NCBI GenBank assembly: GCA_016872755.1
Contig: VGZE01000003.1
Span: 1 to 64,000, forward strand
DNA: 64,000 bases
Direction: 5' to 3'
DNA from: Planctomycetota bacterium
Lineage (GTDB): Bacteria > Planctomycetota > UBA1135 > GCA-002686595
The position numbers were made by a program, and so were the translations under genes. Each line of letters starts with the position of its first letter. The first letter of the stretch is position 1. Under the pieces are notes generated by a model that made no database searches, had not been told where the DNA came from, and saw only the letters and a list, made by a program, of their open reading frames with translations. Below, piece after piece: positions 25,800 through 33,298 of the stretch.

Positions 25800-25939
25800 T
25801 CGGCTCGCTGCTGCGCTCGGCGCGCGCGCACCTGTGGTGGTGGCTGCCGCCGTTCGTGCTGACCTTCGCGCTGCTCGCGTACCTGGCCTGGAAGCAGGCG
25901 CACGCAGCCTCGAATCCGTTCACCTACGACTTGGGCTGA
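25796..25939 (+). CDS. DUF5989 small membrane protein
   Basis: 47 aa, translationally coupled (ATGA) to the SGNH gene. It has one hydrophobic helix (LWWWLPPFVLTFALLAYLAW) and ends in NPFTYDLG, the position of the PFIYTLF-type ending of DUF5989 proteins. These tiny proteins sit beside SGNH hydrolases or carbamoyltransferases in envelope-polymer gene clusters; their role is unknown. The last 16 bases overlap the 3' end of the convergent ABC permease gene. Confidence 0.75.
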   Translation: MIGSLLRSARAHLWWWLPPFVLTFALLAYLAWKQAHAASNPFTYDLG

Positions 25940-27390
25940 GCAATCGGCGGCGCGCGAAACGCGAAGGCGACCGCGATCGCGAGGACGAGCGCGGCTCCCA
26001 GCGCGGCCCACGGCGCTCCGAGCAGTTTCCACGCCGCCGCCGCGACGATCGCGGCGCCGAAGGCCAGCCCGCCGAGCAGACCGGCCCAGTCGAACGGCGC
26101 CTCGAGCTCGTTCGGCGCGATCGACAGCGGAGCATCGTGCGCGCACTTCGAGTACAGCGCCCGCAGCGCGAGGACCGCGGTCAGGAACGCGACCGGCGCG
26201 AGGCGCGCCGCGAAGCCCGCACCGATCGTGGCCGCGACCAATGCGAAGAGCGCGACGTAGAGCGGCACCAGGAAGCGCACGACCAGCGCCTTGCAGGCCC
26301 CCAGCTCGATGTCGCTGCGCTCGACCGGCGCGTTGTCGACCAGCCAGCGCGCGGACGACGAATCCGAGCACGGCACCTGTGCGAGCAGCACCGGCAGGTA
26401 CACGACGACCGAGAACAACAGCAGCGAGCCGAAGGCCTGCGCGCGCGCCGGGTCGGCATCGCGACCGCCGAGGACGAGGAACGCCAGCGGCAGTCCGAAC
26501 AGCGGATAGACGCGCAGCGCGAATTCGCGCTCGCGCGGAAGAGCCAGCGTGACGAGCTCGTAGGCGCCGCGCTCCGCTCTGCGGACCCAGGTGCGCCGCA
26601 CGAGGTGAGTCAGCGGCGAGAGCAGCCGATCGAGCAGGCCGGCACCCGCGCGCGGCGCCGCGCCGGACACGGACGGGGCGACGCACAACGCGAGCACGGC
26701 GAGCAGCGCGACCGCCGTCGGCACGAAGATCCACCAGCTCGGCGCGCGCTCGTGCAGCGCGGCGGCGAACCAGGCCGGTGGAAGCCAGGCGATCGCGGCG
26801 GGAATCCACTCGTCGCCGGAGCTCGCCGCGAGCTCGCGCACGAAACCGATCCGGCGCAGGCCGAGGATCAGCCCGACCAGGACCCCAACGACGAGCAGCG
26901 TCTGCAATCCGACCAGCAGGCTCTCGGCGCGGCCGCCGAGCAGGGCCTGCGCGAGCAGCAGCAGCGCGGCCAGGCACAGCACCTCCGCGCAACCCAGGCC
27001 GAACAGCGCCAGGCGCGTGTCGAAATCGGCGCGCATCAACAGCGCCGCCGGCAGCAGCGACGCGCTCGCGACGAGCAGCAACAGCAGCAGCACGTGGATC
27101 ACGCGGGCCAGCCCGAGCTCGCGTCGCGTGATCGGCTGGGCCTCGATCCAGGCCTGCGCGGCGTCGCGGCGCAGGATGCTCCCGAGGTCTCCGAGCAACG
27201 GGATCGCGGCCAGCGCCGCGCAGAAGGAGAGCGCGCACAGCGCATAGCCCCACGTGTCGAGCTCGTCGCGCACCAATCCGCACAGCAGCGCGGACAGGCC
27301 GGCATGCGTCATCAGCGGCGCAATCGGGGCGCCGCCGGCGGCTTCCGCCTTCCAGCGCGCGCGCAGCAGCAGCAGGACGCGTCGCAGCAT
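25924..27390 (-). CDS. ABC-type exporter permease, multi-pass membrane protein
   Basis: 488 aa with about ten hydrophobic segments in two groups, one at residues about 30-190 and one at about 215-480, typical of ABC-2-like exporter membrane subunits in Planctomycetota. The sequence DAAQAWIEAQPITRRELGLARVIHVLLLL resembles the cytoplasmic coupling region of ABC-2 permeases. It has no ATPase of its own; the nearest on the same strand is 29476-30246, separated by four genes. Substrate unknown. Its 3' end overlaps the convergent DUF5989 gene by 16 bases. Confidence 0.65.
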   Translation of the reverse strand: MLRRVLLLLRARWKAEAAGGAPIAPLMTHAGLSALLCGLVRDELDTWGYALCALSFCAALAAIPLLGDLGSILRRDAAQAWIEAQPITRRELGLARVIHVLLLLLLVASASLLPAALLMRADFDTRLALFGLGCAEVLCLAALLLLAQALLGGRAESLLVGLQTLLVVGVLVGLILGLRRIGFVRELAASSGDEWIPAAIAWLPPAWFAAALHERAPSWWIFVPTAVALLAVLALCVAPSVSGAAPRAGAGLLDRLLSPLTHLVRRTWVRRAERGAYELVTLALPREREFALRVYPLFGLPLAFLVLGGRDADPARAQAFGSLLLFSVVVYLPVLLAQVPCSDSSSARWLVDNAPVERSDIELGACKALVVRFLVPLYVALFALVAATIGAGFAARLAPVAFLTAVLALRALYSKCAHDAPLSIAPNELEAPFDWAGLLGGLAFGAAIVAAAAWKLLGAPWAALGAALVLAIAVAFAFRAPPIAQPKS

Positions 27391-27411
27391 GTCGTCGCGC
27401 CGAGGGCGCGG

Positions 27412-28266
27412 TCAGACCAGCAGCACCATCTGCAGCTGGTAGCGGTACTTCACGGTCAGCGGATGGTCCGCGCCGAGCGCGCCGAAGGCCTCGAGCATCG
27501 CTTTCTTGGCCGCGCCGCCGTCGAAGGACGGCTGCGACTTGACCAGCTCGAGCAGCGCGCCGAGCCCTTCCTCCTCGCGCTTCGCGCCGATCAGGCTGCG
27601 CGCGTGCTGGATCCGCGCGGCGACGTCATTGGGATTCTTGAGGATCGCGGCCGCGGCGCTGTCCAACTCCGAGGCCTGCCGCGTCAACGCGAGCTGCGCG
27701 GCCAGCGCCTTGGCCGGTTCCTTGGCGCGTGCGTCCTCGGGCAGCTTGTCGTAAACCGCCTGCGCCTCGCTCGTCCGGCCGGCATTGCACAGCATGGTGC
27801 CGAGCAGCACGCGCGCTTCGTGGTGCTCGGGCATCTCGACCAGGATCTCGCGCAGCAGTCCGAGCGCCTGTTCGAGCTCGCCTTCCGCGGCCATCTCGCG
27901 CGCGATCGCCAGCGGATCCATCTGCTTGCCGACCAGGTTGTCGAGGAACTTGCGCACGTCGCGCTCCGGAAGCGCGCCCTGGAAGCCGTCGACGATGCGC
28001 CCGTCCTTGACGGCCATGACGGCCGGGATGCCTTGGATCTGGAAGGCCTGAGCGAGCTCGGTCTCCTTGTCCGTGTTGACCTTGGCGAGCACCCAGGCGC
28101 CGGCTCCTTCGGCCACCAGTCGCTCGAGCACCGGCGTGAGCTGCTTGCACGGACCGCACCAGGGGGCCCAGAAGTCGATCAGGACCGGTGTCTTGCGGGA
28201 GCGCTCGACGACCTCCTTCTGGAAGGTTGCCGCGGTGACGTTCACGACGTGGACGGAGTCAGCCAT
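27412..28266 (-). CDS. cnoX: Thioredoxin-TPR co-chaperone (CnoX/YbbN family)
   Basis: 284 aa. The thioredoxin domain (residues about 1-110) has the complete active site FWAPWCGPCKQL and the cis-Pro IQGIPAVMAVKDG. A TPR-like helical half follows (ELEQALGLLREILVEMPEHHEARVLLGTML..), the arrangement of YbbN/CnoX, a chaperedoxin that protects substrates from overoxidation and passes them to GroEL or DnaK. E. coli YbbN lacks the first active-site Cys; here both Cys are kept. The start ATG at 28266 gives MADSVHVVNVTAATFQKEV; upstream sequence is not conserved in character. Confidence 0.88.
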   Translation of the reverse strand: MADSVHVVNVTAATFQKEVVERSRKTPVLIDFWAPWCGPCKQLTPVLERLVAEGAGAWVLAKVNTDKETELAQAFQIQGIPAVMAVKDGRIVDGFQGALPERDVRKFLDNLVGKQMDPLAIAREMAAEGELEQALGLLREILVEMPEHHEARVLLGTMLCNAGRTSEAQAVYDKLPEDARAKEPAKALAAQLALTRQASELDSAAAAILKNPNDVAARIQHARSLIGAKREEEGLGALLELVKSQPSFDGGAAKKAMLEAFGALGADHPLTVKYRYQLQMVLLV

Positions 28267-28360
28267 GTCGATAACGTAGGACGTGCGCGCGGCAGGCGCC
28301 ACTTCGCGTCCGGAGGATCGAACGACGCTGGAACGGCGCGGTCTGCGCTACGCTACTGGA

Positions 28361-29050
28361 ATGGAAGTGTCGGTACCGGGCCCGGCCGGGCGCCTCGAGG
28401 CGCTGTGGTGGGACGTGCCCGCGGGCGTGCGCCCGCGCGCGCTCGCCGTGGTCTGCCACCCGCATCCGCTGTTCGGCGGCACGCTGCACAATACGCTCGT
28501 GTTCCGCTGCGCGCGCGCGCTGCGGGCGTGCGACGTGGCCGTGCTGCGCTTCAACTTCCGCGGCACCGGCGCCAGTGAGGGCTCGCACGACGGCAACGGA
28601 GCCGAGGAGGACGACGCCTCCGCGGCCTTCGACTGGGTCCGTGCGCGGCATCCGGGCGTCGAGCTGTGGGGCGCGGGCTTCTCCTTCGGCGCGCGGACGA
28701 TGGGGGCGCTGGCCGCGCGAGACCTGCGCATCCGGCGCGTGATCCTGATGGCGCTGCCGATCAAGCGCTTCGCGTGCCCCGGCATCGAGCGGTTGACCCA
28801 GCCGGGATACCTGTTGTTCGGCGGCAAGGACGAGTTCGGCACGCGCGCCGAATTCGTCGCGCGGCATCCCGACCTGCCGCCGCAGCTCGAGCTCGACGAA
28901 GTGCCGGAGGCCACGCACCTGTACCACGGCTGCACGCCGCTGCTGGAGCAGCGCGTGCTCGCCTACGCCCAACGTTCGCTGGGTCTGCCCGTCACCAAGC
29001 CGGCCGAGCGCGCCGCCGTGCCCGTCGATTCCGGTGGGGGGGCCGCATGA
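28361..29050 (+). CDS. Alpha/beta hydrolase of the YcjY/dienelactone-hydrolase-like group
   Basis: 229 aa. Features in order: AVVCHPHPLFGGTLHNTLV (the HPHP oxyanion motif), LRFNFRGTGASEGSHDGNGAEEDDASAAFDWV, nucleophile elbow WGAGFSFGARTM with Ser in G-F-S-F-G, and VPEATHLYHGC with the catalytic His. This set defines the small CocE-like/KTN-type alpha/beta hydrolases. The substrate is unknown, probably a small ester or thioester. Its TGA overlaps the thioesterase ATG by four bases, so the two act together. Confidence 0.85.
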   Translation: MEVSVPGPAGRLEALWWDVPAGVRPRALAVVCHPHPLFGGTLHNTLVFRCARALRACDVAVLRFNFRGTGASEGSHDGNGAEEDDASAAFDWVRARHPGVELWGAGFSFGARTMGALAARDLRIRRVILMALPIKRFACPGIERLTQPGYLLFGGKDEFGTRAEFVARHPDLPPQLELDEVPEATHLYHGCTPLLEQRVLAYAQRSLGLPVTKPAERAAVPVDSGGGAA

Positions 29051-29469
29051 GCCCGGACGATCTGCCGCCCGACGATCTCGAGCCGCCGCGCGGACGCGAA
29101 CCGGCGATCCGCGTCGTGATGATGCCGCGCGACACGAACGCGCTCGGCACGATCTTCGGCGGCGTGATCCTGTCGCACATCGACCTCGCGGCCGCGATCG
29201 AGGCGCACCATTACCACCATGGGCGGGTCGTGACCGTCGCGATGGACGAGATCGTGTTCAAGAAGCCGGTGCTCGTGGGCGATCTCGTGTCGTTCTACAC
29301 GGAGACCGTGCGCGTCGGCACGACCTCGGTGACGGTCAAGGTCTCGGTGTGGGCGCGCAGGCGCTTCGGTTCGAGCGAGTACGTTCCGGTGACCGAGGCG
29401 CAGGTGACGATGGTCGCGGTGGACGACCAGTTCCAAAAAGTGCCGATCCGCCGGCGCGAGTCGCCCTGA
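29047..29469 (+). CDS. Hotdog-fold acyl-CoA thioesterase (YciA/BFIT type)
   Basis: 140 aa. RVVMMPRDTNALGTIFGGVILSHIDLAAAIEAHHY is the YciA-type hotdog signature with the active-site NxxGxxFGG and D motif; VTVAMDEIVFKKPVLVGDLVSFYTETVRVGTTSVTVKV continues the fold. These enzymes hydrolyse medium to long acyl-CoA. It is coupled to the upstream alpha/beta hydrolase by ATGA and converges with the ABC ATPase gene, six bases away. Confidence 0.9.
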   Translation: MSPDDLPPDDLEPPRGREPAIRVVMMPRDTNALGTIFGGVILSHIDLAAAIEAHHYHHGRVVTVAMDEIVFKKPVLVGDLVSFYTETVRVGTTSVTVKVSVWARRRFGSSEYVPVTEAQVTMVAVDDQFQKVPIRRRESP

Positions 29470-29475
29470 GCGCCG

Positions 29476-30246
29476 TCATTGCCCGAGGATCCGCCGCGCC
29501 GTCGCGACCGGATCCTCGGCGTGCGTGAGCCGCGCGAATACCTGCTCCAGCGGGCCCGCGCCGCCCGATTGCGCCCGCAATTCGTCGAGCGAGCCCGCGG
29601 CGATGCACTCGCCGCCGTCGACGACCACCATCCGGTCGCACACGCGCTCGACGACATCGAGCAGGTGCGACGTGTACAGCACGGCGCCGCCGCGATCGGC
29701 CCACAGGCGCAGCACTTCCTTGAGCGTGGCCGTGCTCGGCGCGTCCAGTCCCGTGAGCGGCTCGTCGAGCACCAGCAGGCGCGGTCGCGGCAGCAGCGCG
29801 CACGCGATCGCGAGCTTCTGCCGCATGCCGCGCGAATACGCGCCCACGGCGCGAGCGCGATGCTCGACGAGCTCGAAGCCGGCAAGCAACCGCTCCGCCT
29901 CACGCGCGGACTCGGCCGGATCCAGCCCGTGCAGGGCGGCGACCAGGCGCAGGTGCTCGTCGGCCGACAGGTTCGCATACAACGGTGCGCCATCCGGCAC
30001 GTAGCCGAGCGCGCGTCGCGCCGCGATCGGCTCACGCGCGACATCGTGGCCGTCGATCACCGCTTGGCCGGCATCGGGCGCGAGCAGGCCGCACAGAATG
30101 CGCACGGCGGTGGTCTTGCCGGCACCGTTGGGCCCGAGCAGTCCGAACACCTCGCCCGCGCGCACCTCGAGCGACAATTCGCGCAGCGCGCGGCGCTCGC
30201 CGAAGGACTTCGACACGCGCTCCAGACGAGCGAGGACGTTCGACAC
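29476..30246 (-). CDS. ABC transporter ATP-binding protein (ABC-2/CcmA type)
   Basis: 256 aa. Walker A LLGPNGAGKTTAVRIL, signature SRGMRQKLAIACAL (an ABC-2-type variant of LSGGQ), Walker B RLLVLDEPLTGLD and switch His TSHLLDVVERVCD are all intact. It begins MSNVLARLERVSKSFGERRAL. It very likely energises an ABC-2 exporter; the permease at 25924-27390 on the same strand is the obvious partner although four genes lie between. Direction is export by family. Confidence 0.9.
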   Translation of the reverse strand: MSNVLARLERVSKSFGERRALRELSLEVRAGEVFGLLGPNGAGKTTAVRILCGLLAPDAGQAVIDGHDVAREPIAARRALGYVPDGAPLYANLSADEHLRLVAALHGLDPAESAREAERLLAGFELVEHRARAVGAYSRGMRQKLAIACALLPRPRLLVLDEPLTGLDAPSTATLKEVLRLWADRGGAVLYTSHLLDVVERVCDRMVVVDGGECIAAGSLDELRAQSGGAGPLEQVFARLTHAEDPVATARRILGQ

Positions 30247-30287
30247 GGTTGCGCGTCAGCGTAGCGCGGTCGCGCGCGAAAGCGCGA

Positions 30288-30998
30288 CTACAGCTCGCCG
30301 ATCCACTGGATCGGCGCGCCGGTCTTTTCCGTCACCTTGGCGGCGATCTCGTCGAGCTTGGACTTGGCCGGGGCCTTGCGGCCCTTGGTTCCCTTGGCCG
30401 GCACCGCCAGCTGCACCTGCGCGGGGCGCACGCGAGCCAGGATCGCGAGCCAAGCGCGCTGTTCCGCGTCCGTGACATTGTCGATGTCACCCTGGGACAG
30501 GCAGGCTTGCACGACGAGGCGCGGATGCTCGACCGCGGCCAACTGCTCGATGCAGTCCTTGAGCGCCTTGGCCTTGCTGCCGTGCAGCTGCGAGAAGACC
30601 TTCTGCGTGCCCGCGTCGATGCGCACGAGCATGCGCTCGTACGTCGCGCAGGCGTGGCGCGCGTCGGAGTTCTGCAGGTTGAGCATCGACGCGACCAGGC
30701 AAAGCGGCACCTTGGGGTACCACTTCTTGCCGAGCTCCTTGAGGTTCTCCGTGATCTCACGGAAGTCGCGGTGCGCGAGCGGATCGATGGTCCCGGTGAC
30801 CGCGATGGCCTCGAGCTTCTCGGACGCCTTCGACATCTCGATCAAGCGGCGCGCAGCGGTCGTGACGATGATCGCCTGGCCGGGGTAGACCCCTTCGCGG
30901 CCGGTGTCGGCGGTCGGCAGGATCTCGAGCGCGTTGCCGATGCCGGCGAGCTTGGACGGTCCGCGGACGACTTCGAGTTGGAGCAGGGCGAGAGCCAT
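30288..30998 (-). CDS. Radical-SAM-like protein lacking the CX3CX2C cysteines
   Basis: 236 aa from ATG 30998. The order of segments follows short radical SAM proteins: GPSKLAGIGNALEILP near the N-terminus, AIAVTGTIDPLAHRDFREITENLKEL (compare the GEPTLHP..EI..I+EL block), LVRIDAGTQKVFSQLHG (compare SLDAG/AD..TF..IN), and PRLVVQACLSQGDIDNVTDAEQRAWLAIL..VRPAQVQL. At the place of the CxxxCxxC cluster motif the sequence is TGREGVYPGQ, with no Cys. If the assignment is right, the TIM-barrel fold has lost its 4Fe-4S site. The C-terminal Lys/Ala-rich part is variable. A TATAAT lies about 145 bases upstream on the same strand. Confidence 0.55.
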   Translation of the reverse strand: MALALLQLEVVRGPSKLAGIGNALEILPTADTGREGVYPGQAIIVTTAARRLIEMSKASEKLEAIAVTGTIDPLAHRDFREITENLKELGKKWYPKVPLCLVASMLNLQNSDARHACATYERMLVRIDAGTQKVFSQLHGSKAKALKDCIEQLAAVEHPRLVVQACLSQGDIDNVTDAEQRAWLAILARVRPAQVQLAVPAKGTKGRKAPAKSKLDEIAAKVTEKTGAPIQWIGEL

Positions 30999-31141
30999 GG
31001 AGGGTGGTGGAGCGGGCTGAGGCCGTCTTGAAGTGGGCCCAGGCTGGGGCGAGGGGCCAGCCAACCCGACAGGCGGCGATCTCGACGCTGAGGGCGAGTG
31101 CGACGGTGGGCCTGGACGCACGCAGCGCGGACCGGTCCAGC

Positions 31142-31147
31142 ATTATA
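31142..31147 (-). promoter_or_regulatory. Consensus -10 element for the radical-SAM-like gene
   Basis: The minus strand reads TATAAT exactly (ATTATA on the plus strand). The hexamer 17 bases upstream, CTGGGA, is only 3/6 to TTGACA. Initiation here would give a leader of about 137 bases before the ATG at 30998. Confidence 0.4.
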
Positions 31148-31423
31148 AGAACAGCAGGCCGGAATCCCAGCGCCAACCTCGGGCGTGGTGTGAGGCGCGC
31201 CCGTTGAGTCTTGGGTAGTTGAAAACCACTTGAGCATCCGTGGCGATGGCGAGACCCCAAATGAAGGCCATATAAATGCCAATTAGAATCCATTGTGGCG
31301 GTTGATGGGCGCCTTTGCCCGGTGCGAGCGTCCGCTCGCCCCTCCATCGCCTCGTACAGGCCCGAGTTCGCCTGCTGGGGCGCACTGTCCAGGCCGCGAG
31401 GCTCCTGAGTGCCCTTGCGTTGC

Positions 31424-31476
31424 TTGACCCCCCCGCCGCCGCGTCTCTATGCTCCGCCGTTGCCTGTCGCAACAGG
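31424..31476 (+). promoter_or_regulatory. Predicted promoter and leader hairpin of the nuo operon
   Basis: TTGACC (31424-31429) and TATGCT (31448-31453) are 18 bases apart and match the consensus at 5/6 and 4/6. Transcription would begin near 31460. The leader then starts with a hairpin, CCTGT (31463-31467) with ACAGG (31472-31476) around CGCA. About 160 leader bases remain before nuoA. Confidence 0.45.
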
Positions 31477-31621
31477 TTTCGTCGAGCCCAGTTCCGAGCC
31501 CCTCGGAGCCCCCCCTCGACGGGTCCGTGGGGCGCCAGCTGAGCGCGCATCGCTCGTCCGACCGCCCCCTCCAGCAGGGGGTGCTCCGGCAGCGTGCGCC
31601 CTGCCGCGCCCACCTCCCCCG

Positions 31622-32161
31622 ATGTACTTCGACTACTTCACAGTCCTCGTCTTCGCCAGCGTCGGACTGGCGTTCGTCTTCGCGAACCTGCTGATCGCGT
31701 CGGTGCTGCGACCCCAGCGCACGCAAGATGAGGGCCTCGAGACCTACGAGTGCGGCGAGGTCACGATCGGCGAAGCCTGGATCCAGTTCGACATCCGGTA
31801 CTACACAGTCGCGCTGGTCTACGTGGTGTTCGCCGTCGAGATCGCGTTCCTCTTCCCGTGGGCCATCGTGCTGAAGGAGGCCTACGCCGGAACTGGAGCC
31901 GGCGCCGGCGCGGGCATCGGCATCTTCGCCCTGATCGAGGGCGTGATCTTCCTCGCCGTGCTCGCGCTCGGCCTCGCCTACGTGTGGGCCAAGGGGGATC
32001 TGGACTGGGTGCTCACGTACAGCGCGCAGCCGTACCAGCCGGCCGGCCGCGAATCGTCCAATCTCCCGCTCGTGCAGGAGCTCGAGAAGGAACAGGAACG
32101 CCTCGCGGAAGAGCGCAAGAAGGCCGCTGCCGCGGCGGCCAGCTCAGAAGCGGCGGCCTAG
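31622..32161 (+). CDS. nuoA: NADH-quinone oxidoreductase subunit A
   Basis: 179 aa, three membrane helices. MYFDYFTVLVFASVGLAFVFANLLI begins helix 1; ETYECGEVTIGEAWIQFDIRYYTVALVYVVFAVEIAFLFPWA is the conserved loop with the ND3-type Cys and helix 2. Start ATG 31622 fits family starts; the open frame upstream is not NuoA-like. An about 45-residue Lys/Glu/Ala-rich tail after helix 3 makes it longer than E. coli NuoA (147 aa). It forms part of the membrane arm near the quinone site. First gene of the operon; preceded by CCTCCCCCG rather than a Shine-Dalgarno sequence. Confidence 0.95.
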   Translation: MYFDYFTVLVFASVGLAFVFANLLIASVLRPQRTQDEGLETYECGEVTIGEAWIQFDIRYYTVALVYVVFAVEIAFLFPWAIVLKEAYAGTGAGAGAGIGIFALIEGVIFLAVLALGLAYVWAKGDLDWVLTYSAQPYQPAGRESSNLPLVQELEKEQERLAEERKKAAAAAASSEAAA

Positions 32162-32224
32162 CCGTCTCTCCACGATCCCCGATCTCCGCAGCCGATCCCC
32201 TCCCGACGCCCGACCCGCACATCC

Positions 32225-32725
32225 ATGGGAATCCTCGAGAAGCAGTTCGAAGAAAACGTGCTGACCACGCGCGTCGATTGGCTGATCAACTGGGCGCGCC
32301 TCTCGAGCATCTGGCCGATGACGTTCGGTCTGGCCTGCTGCGCGATCGAGATGATGGCCGTCGGCGCGGCGCACCACGACATCGATCGCTTCGGCGCGGG
32401 CGCGTTTCGCGCGACTCCCCGGCAGGCCGATCTGATGATCGTGGCCGGTACGGTCAACTTCAAGATGGCCGAGCGCATCCGGCGCCTGTACGACCAGATG
32501 CCGGGCCCCAAGTACGTGATCGCGATGGGCGCGTGCGCGACCGGCGGCGGCCCCTACTACAAGTACGGATACACGGTGGTGAAGGGCGTCGACCGCGTCG
32601 TGCCCGTGGACGTGTACATCGCGGGATGTCCGCCGCGCCCGGAAGCGTTGCTCGAAGGCCTGATGCTCCTGCAGGAGAAGATCCGCCGCTCCTCGGTGGT
32701 CCGTCGGCCCGCGCGCCTGGCCTGA
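32225..32725 (+). CDS. nuoB: NADH-quinone oxidoreductase subunit B
   Basis: 166 aa. It carries the N2 cluster: the tandem Cys of LACCAIEMM, the Cys of [13 protein letters not shown] and that of [11 protein letters not shown] are present in the right order. N2 is the last iron-sulfur cluster before quinone, at the junction of the peripheral and membrane arms. [25 protein letters not shown] is a typical start. It lies 63 bases after nuoA and 35 bases before nuoC. Confidence 0.97.
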   Translation: MGILEKQFEENVLTTRVDWLINWARLSSIWPMTFGLACCAIEMMAVGAAHHDIDRFGAGAFRATPRQADLMIVAGTVNFKMAERIRRLYDQMPGPKYVIAMGACATGGGPYYKYGYTVVKGVDRVVPVDVYIAGCPPRPEALLEGLMLLQEKIRRSSVVRRPARLA

Positions 32726-32760
32726 ACGTCCCGCCCACAACACGATCCAGAACACCCTGC

Positions 32761-33279
32761 ATGGACTTTCAAGCCATCCACGACCGACTGCGGGTGCTGC
32801 GCGCGCCGGGTCTGCTGGGCAGCGACGAGCCGCGGCCCGCCGATCCCAAGGACAAGCACTCCAAGGGCCGCGCCGGTGATCCGTTCCTGCTCGTCGACGC
32901 GCAGAAGCTCGTCGATTTCCTGGTCGTGTGCCGCGACGACGCGCGCTTGTCCTTCGAGATCCTGGCCGACCTGAGCGCGACCGATCCGTCCAAGGACGCG
33001 GCGGACCTTTGGATCAACGTCAACCTGCTGTCGGTGCGGCACAAGCACCGGTTGGCGATCAAGTGCACGCTGGCCAAGCAACAGGCGCGCATGCCGAGCT
33101 CGGTGCGGGCCTACCGCGCCGCGCAGTGGGCCGAGCGCGAGTGCGGCGAGATGTTCGGCATCGAATTCACCGGGCACCCCGATCCGCGCAACATCCTGTT
33201 GCCGGACGACTGGATCGGTGCGCCGCTGCGCAAGGACTACGAGTTCCCCAAGGAGTATCACGGCATCTCCTGCGTGTAG
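32761..33279 (+). CDS. nuoC: NADH-quinone oxidoreductase subunit C
   Basis: 172 aa, not fused to NuoD. Signature WAERECGEMFGIEFTGHPDPRNILLPDDWIGAPLRKDYEFPKEYHGI is intact; it packs against NuoD in the peripheral arm. The N-terminal part (residues 20-45, SDEPRPADPKDKHSKGRAGD) is a charged linker not typical of the family. The ATG at 32761 is used because homologous sequence begins soon after. Confidence 0.95.
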   Translation: MDFQAIHDRLRVLRAPGLLGSDEPRPADPKDKHSKGRAGDPFLLVDAQKLVDFLVVCRDDARLSFEILADLSATDPSKDAADLWINVNLLSVRHKHRLAIKCTLAKQQARMPSSVRAYRAAQWAERECGEMFGIEFTGHPDPRNILLPDDWIGAPLRKDYEFPKEYHGISCV

Positions 33280-33298
33280 CGGGAGCAAGAGGAACACG

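Larger units (their letters stand above)
30999..31621. other. 623-bp divergent region before the nuo operon
   Basis: No intact gene is supported here. It contains a TATAAT for the minus-strand gene (31142-31147), an A/T-richer island at about 31225-31300 that stands out in this GC-rich genome, a sigma-70-like promoter and a small hairpin on the plus strand (31424-31476), and a pyrimidine-rich stretch directly before nuoA. Short open frames on the minus strand in the A/T-rich island lack coding character. Confidence 0.6.

Noticed and set aside
31143-31271. A short minus-strand frame (MAFIWGLAIATDAQVVF...) in the A/T-richer island upstream of nuoA.
   Set aside because: One hydrophobic stretch looks protein-like, but there is no ribosome-binding site, the frame extends meaninglessly upstream, and its stop overlaps the TATAAT -10 element. 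More likely regulatory DNA.
31409-31621. Extension of nuoA upstream of ATG 31622.
   Set aside because: The extra 71 codons are Pro/Arg/Ala-rich, cover the predicted promoter and hairpin, and do not resemble NuoA N-termini.
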